Below, in pieces: positions 31,290 to 39,069 of a DNA stretch of 64,000 nucleotides. This DNA is from Streptomyces sp. M92 (GTDB lineage: Bacteria; Actinomycetota; Actinomycetes; Streptomycetales; Streptomycetaceae). The stretch lies in the NCBI RefSeq assembly GCF_028473745.1, contig NZ_CP101137.1:7261501-7325500 (forward strand). The letters run 5' to 3'. Positions within the stretch are counted from its first letter, which is position 1. Each line of letters starts with the position of its first letter. Position numbers and translations under genes: made by a program. The notes beneath the pieces are model-generated. The model was given only the letters and a program-made list of their open reading frames with translations. It made no database searches and had not been told where the DNA came from.

Positions 31290-31650
31290 CGGCGTGGGTG
31301 TGGGCGGGCGGGGGTGGGTCGCGCGGCTCGGCGTGGCGGGGTGCCTCCCCCACTCTCGGCTTCTCCCCCACTCTCGGCTTCTCCCCCACTCTCGGCTTCT
31401 CCTCCATGCTCGGCCTCTCGCCCATGCTCGGCTTCTCCCCCATGCTCGGCTTCTCCCCCACGCTCGGCTTCGTTCGCGCGGGAGGGGTCCCCATGAGCGG
31501 GGGGGGTGCCCCCGCCGCCCACCCTCCCCCACTCTCGGCTTCGCTCGAGCGGGGGGACCCCCACCGCCCTGGGGGTACCTCCCAGGCCGTTCAGGCACTG
31601 AGGGGGGAGGCACGACTGCCCGCAGCTAGGTGGGGACCGCAGCTGGGTGG
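31290..31650. repeat. Dispersed intergenic repeat, copy B, interrupted by a minisatellite
   Basis: The left flank (GTGGGTCGCGC, GGCGGGGTGCCTCCCC at 31314-31350) and the right part (GGCACGACTGCCCGCAGCT near 31609-31627) match copies near 16.4 and 35.4 kb, but here they are separated by the 18-bp tandem array and further CTCTCGGCTTC-like pieces. The whole 742-bp gap (31236-31977) between the convergent glycosylase and manC genes is filled by such repeats; I see no gene. Confidence 0.6.
31353..31478. repeat. 18-bp minisatellite, about 7 units
   Basis: Consecutive 18-bp units of the form (CT/TG/CG)CTCGGCTTCTCCCCCA start at 31353, 31371, 31389, 31407, 31425, 31443 and 31461 (the last one decays). 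The period is a multiple of three, so both strands give open frames with hexapeptide repeats, but nothing supports translation. Confidence 0.85.
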
Positions 31651-31977
31651 GACGGTGGTCCGCGGCCGCGCATGATGGCGAGGCAGCCACCCGGCGACTG
31701 CGCGTCCCGCGCGGGCGGTTGGCCGCGTACGGCGGGAAGGGGACGTGTCGGGGTGTCCGCCCGCAGCGGTTGGCGCGTCCGCGCCGTTCACCCCCGTAGC
31801 CGACCGATTCCGCGCCGTTCCGAGGACGGACACCCCCGGCGCGGCCCCGACCCACAGACAACACGCCGCGCTACCCGCACCCCCACCCAACCCGCGGCGC
31901 CGCCGCAGGCATCCGCATCCGCACCCCCACCGAACAGCCACAGGCCGCCGCAGGCAGCCCGCCCCACCGCCGGAGGC

Positions 31978-33060
31978 CTACGTGTCGGACGAGAAGCGCA
32001 GTGCCGCCGGCGGAATGTGGGCGTCGCACCAGATGCGTGCCCCGGAGCGGAGTTCGTTGTCGGCGCCGATGACCGCGCCGTCGCCGATGACCGTGTCCGT
32101 GAGGACCGAACGGGTGCCGACGCGGGCGCGCGTGCCGATGAGGGAGTCGGTGATGACCGCGCCGGGTTCGATGACCGCGCCCGGAAGGATCGTGCTGCCG
32201 AAGACGCGCGCTCCCTCCGCCACGAAGGCACCCTCCCCGACGACCGTCCCGCCGGCCAACTTGGCGTCGGGTGCGACGCGTGCCGTGGGCAGGACGAGAC
32301 GGTCCCCGCAGCGGCCCGGTATCGCCGGGGACGGGGCGCGGCCCAGGACCAGGTCCGCCGAGCCGCGTACGAAGGCCGCCGGCGTGCCCAGGTCCAGCCA
32401 GTACGTGGAGTCGACCATGCCCTGGAGGTGCGCTCCGGTGGCCAGCAGCTCCGGGAAGGTCTCCCGCTCGACCGAGACGGGCCGCCCCGCCGGGATCGTG
32501 TCGATGACCGAGCGCCGGAAGACGTACGCGCCCGCGTTGATCTGGTCGGTGACGATCTCCTCGGGGGTCTGGGGCTTCTCGAGGAAGGCCAGGACCCGGC
32601 CCGTGTCGTCCGTGGGGACCAGCCCGTACGCCCTCGGGTCGGTCACCTTCGTCAGGTGCAGGGAGACGTCCGCGCCCGTCGTCTCGTGCGTGCGGACCAG
32701 CGCCCCGATGTCCAGGCCCGTCAGGATGTCGCCGTTGAAGATCAGCACCGGCTCCTCGGGGCCGGAGTGCAGCCGGGACGCCACGTTGCGGATCGCGCCA
32801 CCGGTGCCGAGCGGCTCCTCCTCGGTGACGTACTCGAGGTGGAGCCCGAGGGCCGAGCCGTCGCCGAAGTAAGGCTCGAAGACCTCGGCCAGATAGCTCG
32901 TCGCGAGGACGATGTGCTCGACGCCCGCGGCCTTGGCCCGCGCCAGCTGGTGCGTGAGGAACGGCACCCCCGCCGCCCGGACCATGGGCTTGGGCGTGTG
33001 CACCGTCAGCGGCCGCAGCCGCGTGCCCTTGCCCCCGACCAGGAGGATCGCTTCTGTCAC
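31978..33060 (-). CDS. manC: Mannose-1-phosphate guanylyltransferase / NDP-sugar pyrophosphorylase
   Basis: 360 residues. The N-terminal nucleotidyltransferase domain has the signature GGKGTRLRPLT (9-19), FNGD (108-111) for Mg-nucleotide binding and FLEKP. From about residue 250 the protein continues as a left-handed beta-helix of hexapeptide repeats (GTVVGEGAFVAEGARVFGS and following). It should join mannose-1-P from ManB with GTP. The mycobacterial homologue (Rv3264c) sits in the same place. Glucose-1-P or other substrates cannot be excluded from sequence. Confidence 0.9.
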   Translation of the reverse strand: MTEAILLVGGKGTRLRPLTVHTPKPMVRAAGVPFLTHQLARAKAAGVEHIVLATSYLAEVFEPYFGDGSALGLHLEYVTEEEPLGTGGAIRNVASRLHSGPEEPVLIFNGDILTGLDIGALVRTHETTGADVSLHLTKVTDPRAYGLVPTDDTGRVLAFLEKPQTPEEIVTDQINAGAYVFRRSVIDTIPAGRPVSVERETFPELLATGAHLQGMVDSTYWLDLGTPAAFVRGSADLVLGRAPSPAIPGRCGDRLVLPTARVAPDAKLAGGTVVGEGAFVAEGARVFGSTILPGAVIEPGAVITDSLIGTRARVGTRSVLTDTVIGDGAVIGADNELRSGARIWCDAHIPPAALRFSSDT

Positions 33061-33163
33061 CGTCGTCTCCGCTTCCTGCCGGGACCGGCCGAACTGTCTT
33101 TCGGCCGGCCAGTGTATGCAGACCGTTCCTCGGCGCCGTCGGTGGTCGTGCGGTGTGCCCCCC

Positions 33164-34462
33164 TCAGCGGCCCTGGTACTTCGCCGCCGTCAAGCGGGCC
33201 GTGCCGAGCTTGCCGTAGAGCTTCTTGCCGGGGCAGCTCGTGGCGAAGCCGTCACGGTGCCCGGAGATGACGTTCAGTCGTACGTTCTTACCTTTTCGGT
33301 AGAGATTGCCACCCCCGGACTTCAGGTATGTCTTCCCACGCGGATTCATGCCGGAGAGACCGAGCTTCCACGCGGTGAGCCGGGCGACCGCCTTCACGGC
33401 GGCGGACGACGGCTTCTTGGAGCTGTAGGTGCCGAGTACGGCGATGCCCATGCTGTTGGAGTTGAAGCCGTAGGTGTGCGCTCCGAGGACGGCCTTGCTC
33501 ACTCCCCCGGCCCGTCCCTCGTAGATCTTTCCGCACTTGTCGACGAGGAAGTTGTAGCCGAGGTCGCGCCAGCCCATGCTGTTGACGTGGTACCGGTAGA
33601 TACTGCGAATGACTGACGGGGCCTGCGAGCAGCGGTAGTCGTTGCCGGTGGCCGAGTGGTGCACGAAGGCCGCCTTCACCTTCTTCGTGTACACGGACTT
33701 CTTCTCGCGCAGTTTCTCGTCGGCTCCCCAGCCGCGGCGCGTGGTGATGGCGGGGCGGGGGCCGGTGTACGGCTTGGCCCGCTGCCGTTCCGCGGGGATC
33801 TCGTGGGCGCCGAGCGGGGCGGGGCCGGCGGTGGTGGTGCGAGGGCCGTCCGCCGGGGCGGGCGGGGCTCCCTCACCGGGGTCGACGAGTTCGAGGCGCA
33901 TGCCGGTGGGCAGTGCGAAGGCCGTGTGCCGGGCGGATCCGGTGGTGTGCGAGGCGGTGCGGGCGGCCCCCGGCGCCCTGTCCGCCCGTACCCGGACCTC
34001 CACGCCGTCGGACTCGCCCACCCACAGCGGTGCGGTGGCGCCGCGGACGCGGCCCGAGGTGCTCTCGGGGGTGCCGGGGTCGGCGGCGTGGTCGGCGTTG
34101 TGGGTCTCCAGCTCCTGCCAGCCGGACCAGACGCCGGTGGCGGCGGCGCGGGTGCGGACCTGGACCTGGCCGTGCAGTTCGGTGGCCGGGTCGTCCCAGA
34201 CGACGCCGACCAGGGAGAAGCGCGGTACGTCCCGGCGGGGGACGCCCTGTTCGGCCGCGCCGGGGGCGCGGTCCCGGCTGAGGGGGGCGAGGGGCAGCGA
34301 CTGGGTGCTGCCGGGGGCGTACGCCCCGGTCGGCGCCGCTCCTCGGTTCGCGGGGGTGGTTGCCGCCGACGCGGGCGGGGTGAGCGGGAGGGCCAGGGCC
34401 GCCGCACACGTGACACCGATCGAGGAAGCAAGGATTCCACGCATGCAAGCGATCGTGGTCAT
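33164..34462 (-). CDS. Secreted PGRP-type N-acetylmuramoyl-L-alanine amidase
   Basis: 432 residues with a signal peptide (GILASSIGVTCAAALALPLT, then ASAA). Residues ~240-400 form the peptidoglycan-recognition/Amidase_2 domain: zinc ligands in FVHHSATGNDYRC and ISGHRDGFATSCPG, and GWRDLGYNFLVDKCGKIYEGR. It would cut between muramic acid and the stem peptide outside the cell. The central ~200 residues look like a beta-rich binding region. Two starts are possible, 34462 and an internal ATG at 34444; neither has a clear ribosome site and the second gives a tidier signal peptide. Confidence 0.88.
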   Translation of the reverse strand: MTTIACMRGILASSIGVTCAAALALPLTPPASAATTPANRGAAPTGAYAPGSTQSLPLAPLSRDRAPGAAEQGVPRRDVPRFSLVGVVWDDPATELHGQVQVRTRAAATGVWSGWQELETHNADHAADPGTPESTSGRVRGATAPLWVGESDGVEVRVRADRAPGAARTASHTTGSARHTAFALPTGMRLELVDPGEGAPPAPADGPRTTTAGPAPLGAHEIPAERQRAKPYTGPRPAITTRRGWGADEKLREKKSVYTKKVKAAFVHHSATGNDYRCSQAPSVIRSIYRYHVNSMGWRDLGYNFLVDKCGKIYEGRAGGVSKAVLGAHTYGFNSNSMGIAVLGTYSSKKPSSAAVKAVARLTAWKLGLSGMNPRGKTYLKSGGGNLYRKGKNVRLNVISGHRDGFATSCPGKKLYGKLGTARLTAAKYQGR

Positions 34463-34583
34463 TCATGTACAAATCTGTCCAATGGTGAACTGACGGGCCG
34501 TAGGGCGTTTTCGCCCGATCCGGTGGCGGTGCGGTACGCCGTACGCTCGGTGCGCGGGGGCGGGCCCGCGTACCCTTGCGCGG

Positions 34584-35348
34584 ATGAACGCGACCGATCG
34601 CACACCTGCCGACCTGCTGAGTTCCGCGCTCGCCGCGGACCCGGGACGCCCGCTGGTGACCTTCTACGACGACGCCACCGGCGAACGCGTCGAACTGTCC
34701 GTGGCCACCTTCGCCAATTGGGTGGCCAAGACCGCGAACCTGCTCCAGGACGATCTGTCCGTCGAACCCGGCGACCGGGTCGCGCTGCTGCTGCCCGCGC
34801 ACTGGCAGACGGCGGTGTGGCTGCTGGCTTGTGCGTCGGTGGGTGTGGTCGCGGACGTGGCGGGCGACGCCGCGGCGGCGGACGTCGTGGTGAGCGGGCC
34901 CGACCCGGAGTCGTTGGAGGCGGCGCGGGCGTGCCCGGGGCCACGGATCGCGCTGGCGCTGCGGCCGCTCGGGGGGCGGTTCGTACCGGCCGCTCCGGAG
35001 GGCTTCGCCGATTACGCGGTGGAGGTGCCGGGGCAGGGGGACCGGTTCGTGCCGTACGTGCCGGTGGATCCGGAGGCACCCGCGCTGATCGTCGCCGGGC
35101 GGGAGTTCAGCGGGGCGGAGGTCGTGGAGCGGGCTCGGGCGGAGGCGTCGGGGCTGGGGCTCACGGGGCCGGGGGCGCGGATTCTGTCGGGGTTGCCGTA
35201 CGACACGTGGGAGGGGTTGAGCGCGGGGCTGTACGGGCCGTTGGCGAGTGGGGGGTCGGTGGTGCTGTGCCGGCATCTGGAGCGGGCGGGGGACGGGGTG
35301 CTGGATCAGCGGATCGAGGCGGAGCGGGTTTCGGCTACGGCTCGGTGA
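34584..35348 (+). CDS. TIGR03089 family protein
   Basis: 254 residues. It resembles only the N-terminal part of AMP-forming acyl-CoA synthetases (RPLVTFYDDATGERVELSVATFANWVAKTANLL, PGDRVALLLPAHWQTAVWLLA) and lacks the ATP-binding P-loop and the C-terminal lid. This is the typical size for the TIGR03089 family, which sits next to an LCP gene in many actinobacteria. It may bind an adenylate-like ligand without catalysis. It is divergent from the amidase gene and lies upstream of the LCP cluster. Confidence 0.85.
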   Translation: MNATDRTPADLLSSALAADPGRPLVTFYDDATGERVELSVATFANWVAKTANLLQDDLSVEPGDRVALLLPAHWQTAVWLLACASVGVVADVAGDAAAADVVVSGPDPESLEAARACPGPRIALALRPLGGRFVPAAPEGFADYAVEVPGQGDRFVPYVPVDPEAPALIVAGREFSGAEVVERARAEASGLGLTGPGARILSGLPYDTWEGLSAGLYGPLASGGSVVLCRHLERAGDGVLDQRIEAERVSATAR

Positions 35349-35412
35349 GGTGCCCGCAGGGGGTGCCGGCGCCGAGGTGAGGTGGGTTGCGCGTCCGGCG
35401 TAGAGCGGGCAC

Positions 35413-35540
35413 CGGCGTGGGTGTGGGCGCGGGGTGGGTCACGCGGCCCGGCGCTGACGGGGTGCCTCCCCCAGCGGGGTACCCCCAGCGCCCACCCGTG
35501 CCGCCCTAAGCGGCACGAATGCCCGCAGGCTGGGTGGGGG
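35413..35540. repeat. Dispersed intergenic repeat, copy C
   Basis: GGGTGGGTCACGCGGCCCGG, GACGGGGTGCC, then CCCACCCGTGCCGCCCTAAG continuing into CGGCACGAATGCCCGCAGGCTGGGTGGG: a nested hairpin whose outer arms are CCCACCC and GGGTGGG. It is the clearest of three copies and starts about 65 bp after the TIGR03089 stop. With the array that follows, it fills the 405-bp gap before the first LCP gene. Confidence 0.65.
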
Positions 35541-35700
35541 AGGCGGGTACGCGCGCCCGCAGGCTGGGTGGGGAGGCGGTCGCGCACGCCGGAGGCTGGG
35601 CAGGGAGGCGGTCGCGCGCGCTCGCAGGCTGGGGGGAGGAGACGGGCCTCGTGCCCCGTTCGGCGTAGCCCCGTTCGGCGTAGCCCCGTTCCGTCATTCG
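35521..35700. repeat. Tandem repeats, 4 x ~33 bp then 3 x 15 bp
   Basis: Units resembling GCCCGCAGGCTGGGTGGGG begin at 35521, 35555, 35588 and 35620, decaying left to right. They are followed by nearly three copies of GCCCCGTTCGGCGTA at about 35653-35690. The array duplicates the right half of dispersed repeat copy C. No gene is visible here. Confidence 0.7.
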
Positions 35701-35753
35701 CGTCCGCTCGGGTCATGGTCGTAGGAGCGCACGTGTGCGGGACGGAGGGAGAC

Positions 35754-36956
35754 GTGAGCGACGACGACGGTGGTGGCCCCGGGGCCGGTGCGGGGGCGTC
35801 CGCGACCGGGGACGGGCTGCGGAGGCGGCGTCGGAGGCGGCGGCTGGGGTGGGCCGGGGCCGGGGTCGCCGTGCTGACCGTCGGCGCCGTGGGGGCCGGA
35901 TGGGCCGTCTACGCCAAGCTGAGCGGCAACATCACCGCCGACGAGGCGGCGGCGGCCGAGCTCGCCCGGTACGAGAAGGATCGGCCCACCGCGCTGGTCC
36001 GCGGCGCGCAGAACGTCCTGGTGATCGGGTCGGACACCCGCTCCGGCGAAGGCAACGCCCGTTACGGGCGCAACGACGGGACCGAACGGTCGGACACCAC
36101 GATCCTGCTGCACCTGGCCGCGGGCCGGGACAGCGCCACCGCCGTCTCCCTCCCCCGCGACCTGATGGTGGACGTGCCCGGCTGCCGCCGCTCGGACGGG
36201 AAGCGTTCGGAGCCCGTGTTCGCCCAGTTCAACTACGCCTACGAGGTGGGCGGTTCGGCGTGCACGATCCGGACGGCCGAGAAGCTGACCGGCATCCGGA
36301 TCGACCACCACGTGGTCGTCGACTTCCAGGGCTTCAAGAAGATGGTCGACGCGCTCGACGGCGTCGAGGTGTGCCTGCGCGAGCCGGTGAACGACGAGGA
36401 CGCCGAACTGCGGCTGCCCGCGGGCAGGGTGACGCTCGACGGGGAGCAGGCCCTCGGTTACGTCCGGGCCCGCAAGTCGCTCGGCGACGGCAGCGACACC
36501 GACCGGATGGACCGGCAGCAGCGCTTTCTGGGCGCCCTCGTCAACAAGGTGCAGAGCAATGACGTACTGCTGAATCCCGTGAAGCTGTATCCCGTTCTGG
36601 ACGCGGCCACTTCCTCGCTCACGACGGATCCGGATCTGGCGAGCCTGCGCGGCCTGTACGACCTCGTACGAGGGCTCCGCGACATTCCCACCGGACGCGT
36701 GCAATTCCTGACCGTGCCGCGGGAGTCGTACGCGGGAGACGCCAATCGCGACCAACTCGTGGAACCGGACGCGGAGGAACTGTTCACCCGCCTCAGGACC
36801 GACAAGCCCGTGGCGGTCGCGGCGGGGACCGACGGGGAGGCGTCACCCCGCGCCCGGGAGCCGGGAGAATCCGGCGAATCCGGAGAATCCGGAACCGGGG
36901 ATTCCCCGGCGCCGACGTTCAGCGGGAACACCGCCGCCGAAGACGTCTGCGAGTAA
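35754..36956 (+). CDS. LCP family protein (LytR-CpsA-Psr), LCP1
   Basis: 400 residues from a GTG at 35754 with GGAGG 5 nt upstream; the longer open frame upstream runs through intergenic repeats. Topology is a short Arg-rich cytoplasmic tail, one helix (about 32-53), then the LCP domain outside: NVLVIGSDTRSGEGN, SDTTILLHLAAGRD, VSLPRDLMVDVPGC, ALGYVRARKSLGDGSDTDRMDRQQRFL. LCP enzymes transfer undecaprenyl-phosphate-linked glycopolymers to peptidoglycan. It has no LytR_C domain; the tail is Gly/Glu/Ser-rich with GESGESGESG. It is the first of five consecutive LCP genes on this strand. Confidence 0.92.
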   Translation: MSDDDGGGPGAGAGASATGDGLRRRRRRRRLGWAGAGVAVLTVGAVGAGWAVYAKLSGNITADEAAAAELARYEKDRPTALVRGAQNVLVIGSDTRSGEGNARYGRNDGTERSDTTILLHLAAGRDSATAVSLPRDLMVDVPGCRRSDGKRSEPVFAQFNYAYEVGGSACTIRTAEKLTGIRIDHHVVVDFQGFKKMVDALDGVEVCLREPVNDEDAELRLPAGRVTLDGEQALGYVRARKSLGDGSDTDRMDRQQRFLGALVNKVQSNDVLLNPVKLYPVLDAATSSLTTDPDLASLRGLYDLVRGLRDIPTGRVQFLTVPRESYAGDANRDQLVEPDAEELFTRLRTDKPVAVAAGTDGEASPRAREPGESGESGESGTGDSPAPTFSGNTAAEDVCE

Positions 36957-37218
36957 AACGCATTCCAAGACGGGGCGAGCGGTACGCGGAACCGCGCGCG
37001 GAAGTGCGGACAGTTGTCCAATAAATGCGTCGGAATGCCCAGTTGTAAGGTTCGTGGAATGTGTCACGGGCGTCGCCCGGTGAGGAACCGTGAGGCTAAT
37101 GTGATCGGGCCGGTGTGCCCGGCCACGAGGTGATACCCGGGGTCGCGCACTCAGTGAGCCAGTCCGGGCGCCTCGGGGGGAGGGCGCCGCGTGGCCCCGA
37201 CGGAGGATTCGGACAACC

Positions 37219-38928
37219 GTGGACGCGCAAGGCCGTGGGCGGGCGGAAGACGTAGACCCCGCAGACCAGTGGGTACTGAACCCGCGCACCGGTGAATACG
37301 AACTGCGACCACCCCATTCCGCACCGCAGTCGAGAATTCCGGGTCCCCGCAGCGCCGCCCCCGCTCCCCCGTCCGCCCCTGGCCGTGAGGTCCCCCCTCC
37401 CCGCAGGCGCCGCTCGACGCCCGAGGAGCCGCCGCCCGGGCGGCGGGGACGGCGGCGTCCGGCGAAGAAGAAGTCGAAGGGCAAGAAGATCCTGCTGTGG
37501 ACCGGCGGCACCATGGCGTTCGTGGTCCTCGCCGCGGCCACGGCCGGATTCCTCTACCTGCAGCACCTCAACGACAACATCCAGTCGCTCCCCGACGACG
37601 GCGCCGGCACCGGGGGCTTCCGCAAGGACGAGGCGATCAACATCCTGCTGATCGGCACCGACAAGCGCACCGGAGCGGGCAACAAGGGCTACGGCGACGC
37701 GGGCAGCGCCGGGCACGCCGACACCACGATCCTGCTGCACGTCGCGAAGGACCGCTCCAACGCCACCGCGCTCAGCATCCCCCGCGACCTGATCGTCGAC
37801 ATCCCCGACTGCCCCACCACGCAGGAGGACGGGACGATGGAGGTCATCCCCGGCACCACCGGCGTCCGCTTCAACAACAGCCTCGGCCAGAACGGCCGTA
37901 CGCCCAGCTGCACCATGCGCACGGTCACCGAGCTGACGGGCGTCACGCCCGACAACTTCATGGTGGCCGACTTCAACGCGGTCAAGACGCTGACCTCGGC
38001 GGTCGGCGGGGTCGAGGTGTGCCTCGCGAAGGACATCAACGACCCCGACTCGCACCTGAACCTGCCCGCGGGCAAGCACACCATCGAGGGCGAGGAGGCC
38101 CTGGCCTTCGTCCGCACCCGGCACTCCGTCGGCTTCGGCGGCGACCTGAGCCGCATCGAGATCCAGCAGCAGTTCCTCAGCTCGCTGATGCGCAAGCTCA
38201 AGTCCAACGACACGCTCACCAGCCCCTCGAAGATGGTGAAGCTCGCCGAGGCCGCGACCGAGGCGCTGACCGTCGACTCCAAGCTGGACGACATCGGCAA
38301 GCTGAAGGACCTCGGGCTGGAGCTGGGCAAGCTCAACACCAAGAACCTGACCTTCGCCACGGTGCCGGTGCGGGACAACCCCGCCGAGACGGTCAAGGCG
38401 ACGGTCGTCCTCCAGGAGGGGCCCGCCCAGCAGGTCTTCGACATGATCAAGAACGACGTCTCCTTCACCGAGGTCAAGAAGAAGGAATCGGAGAAGGAGA
38501 AGAAGGAGAAGGCCGCCGCCGCGGCCCGCCTGGAGGGGGCGAAGTCCGACCCCTCCGAGATCCGCGTCCGCATCCTCAACGGCGGCGCCCCCGGCGGCAG
38601 CGCCTCGCAGGAACTGCGCTACCTCCAGAACGAGGCCGGCGTCACCAAGTCCGAGAACGCGGGCAACGCCGACGCCGAGATCGCCAGGACCACCCTGGAG
38701 TACGCCCCCGACCAGGCCGACCAGGCCCGCGCCCTCGCCGAGATCCTCGGCCTGTCCGGCACCGCCATGAAACCCGGCGAAAGCGTCACCAACGCCCAGG
38801 GCCTGCCCACCATGACCCTCACCCTCGGCAAGGACTTCAAGGAAGCCGGCGCGAAGCTCAACGCGTCGGCCGAGGTCCCCGAGGGCGCCAAGAAGTCCAC
38901 GGCGGACAAGGTCGAGTGCGCGAAGTGA
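37219..38928 (+). CDS. LCP family protein with LytR_C domain, LCP2
   Basis: 569 residues. A conserved N-terminal cytoplasmic motif (DPADQWVLNPRTGEYELR, residues 13-30) and a basic Pro-rich linker precede one helix (91-113). The LCP domain follows (INILLIGTDKRTGAGN, ADTTILLHV, ALSIPRDLIVDIPDC, ALAFVRTRHSVGFGGDLSRIEIQQQFL), then a Lys/Glu-rich linker and a LytR_C domain from about 447. The GTG start is 12 nt after GGAGG; an upstream GTG at 37191 has a better site but is out of frame by one base, while in the duplicate gene (LCP4) it is in frame. It pairs with LCP3 as a unit duplicated at 40890-44338. Confidence 0.92.
   Translation: MDAQGRGRAEDVDPADQWVLNPRTGEYELRPPHSAPQSRIPGPRSAAPAPPSAPGREVPPPRRRRSTPEEPPPGRRGRRRPAKKKSKGKKILLWTGGTMAFVVLAAATAGFLYLQHLNDNIQSLPDDGAGTGGFRKDEAINILLIGTDKRTGAGNKGYGDAGSAGHADTTILLHVAKDRSNATALSIPRDLIVDIPDCPTTQEDGTMEVIPGTTGVRFNNSLGQNGRTPSCTMRTVTELTGVTPDNFMVADFNAVKTLTSAVGGVEVCLAKDINDPDSHLNLPAGKHTIEGEEALAFVRTRHSVGFGGDLSRIEIQQQFLSSLMRKLKSNDTLTSPSKMVKLAEAATEALTVDSKLDDIGKLKDLGLELGKLNTKNLTFATVPVRDNPAETVKATVVLQEGPAQQVFDMIKNDVSFTEVKKKESEKEKKEKAAAAARLEGAKSDPSEIRVRILNGGAPGGSASQELRYLQNEAGVTKSENAGNADAEIARTTLEYAPDQADQARALAEILGLSGTAMKPGESVTNAQGLPTMTLTLGKDFKEAGAKLNASAEVPEGAKKSTADKVECAK
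38530..38842 (+). repeat. Near-identical 313-bp tract shared by LCP2 and LCP4 (copy 1)
   Basis: This stretch, coding for the LytR_C domain, equals 42249-42561 at 312 of 313 positions (only 38761 A versus 42480 G differs by my reading). Sequence on either side, in the same genes, differs much more often. It looks like a recent gene-conversion tract. Confidence 0.85.
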
Positions 38929-39069
38929 CCTGACGGGCCCCGACAGCGTCTGGCAGTACGAGAGTCCGTCGGCGCCGCCGTACAGCCAACGGGGCACCTC
39001 GTACGTCCAACTGTGCGAACGGAGCGGGCACCTGGGCACGTTCGCGGGGTCGAGGGTGGGAAGAGGGAC

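Noticed and set aside
31353..31478. CRISPR array
   Set aside because: Repeats are directly adjacent with no unique spacers, and there are no cas genes in the window.
31298..31675. Protein with SPTLGF hexapeptide repeats (or its minus-strand counterpart with GEKPSM repeats)
   Set aside because: The repeats come from an 18-bp intergenic minisatellite; no ribosome site or conserved domain supports translation.
35382..35753. N-terminal extension of LCP1 from an ATG at 35382
   Set aside because: The extension is translated intergenic repeat. The GTG at 35754 has an ideal GGAGG and leads directly into the cytoplasmic tail and membrane helix.
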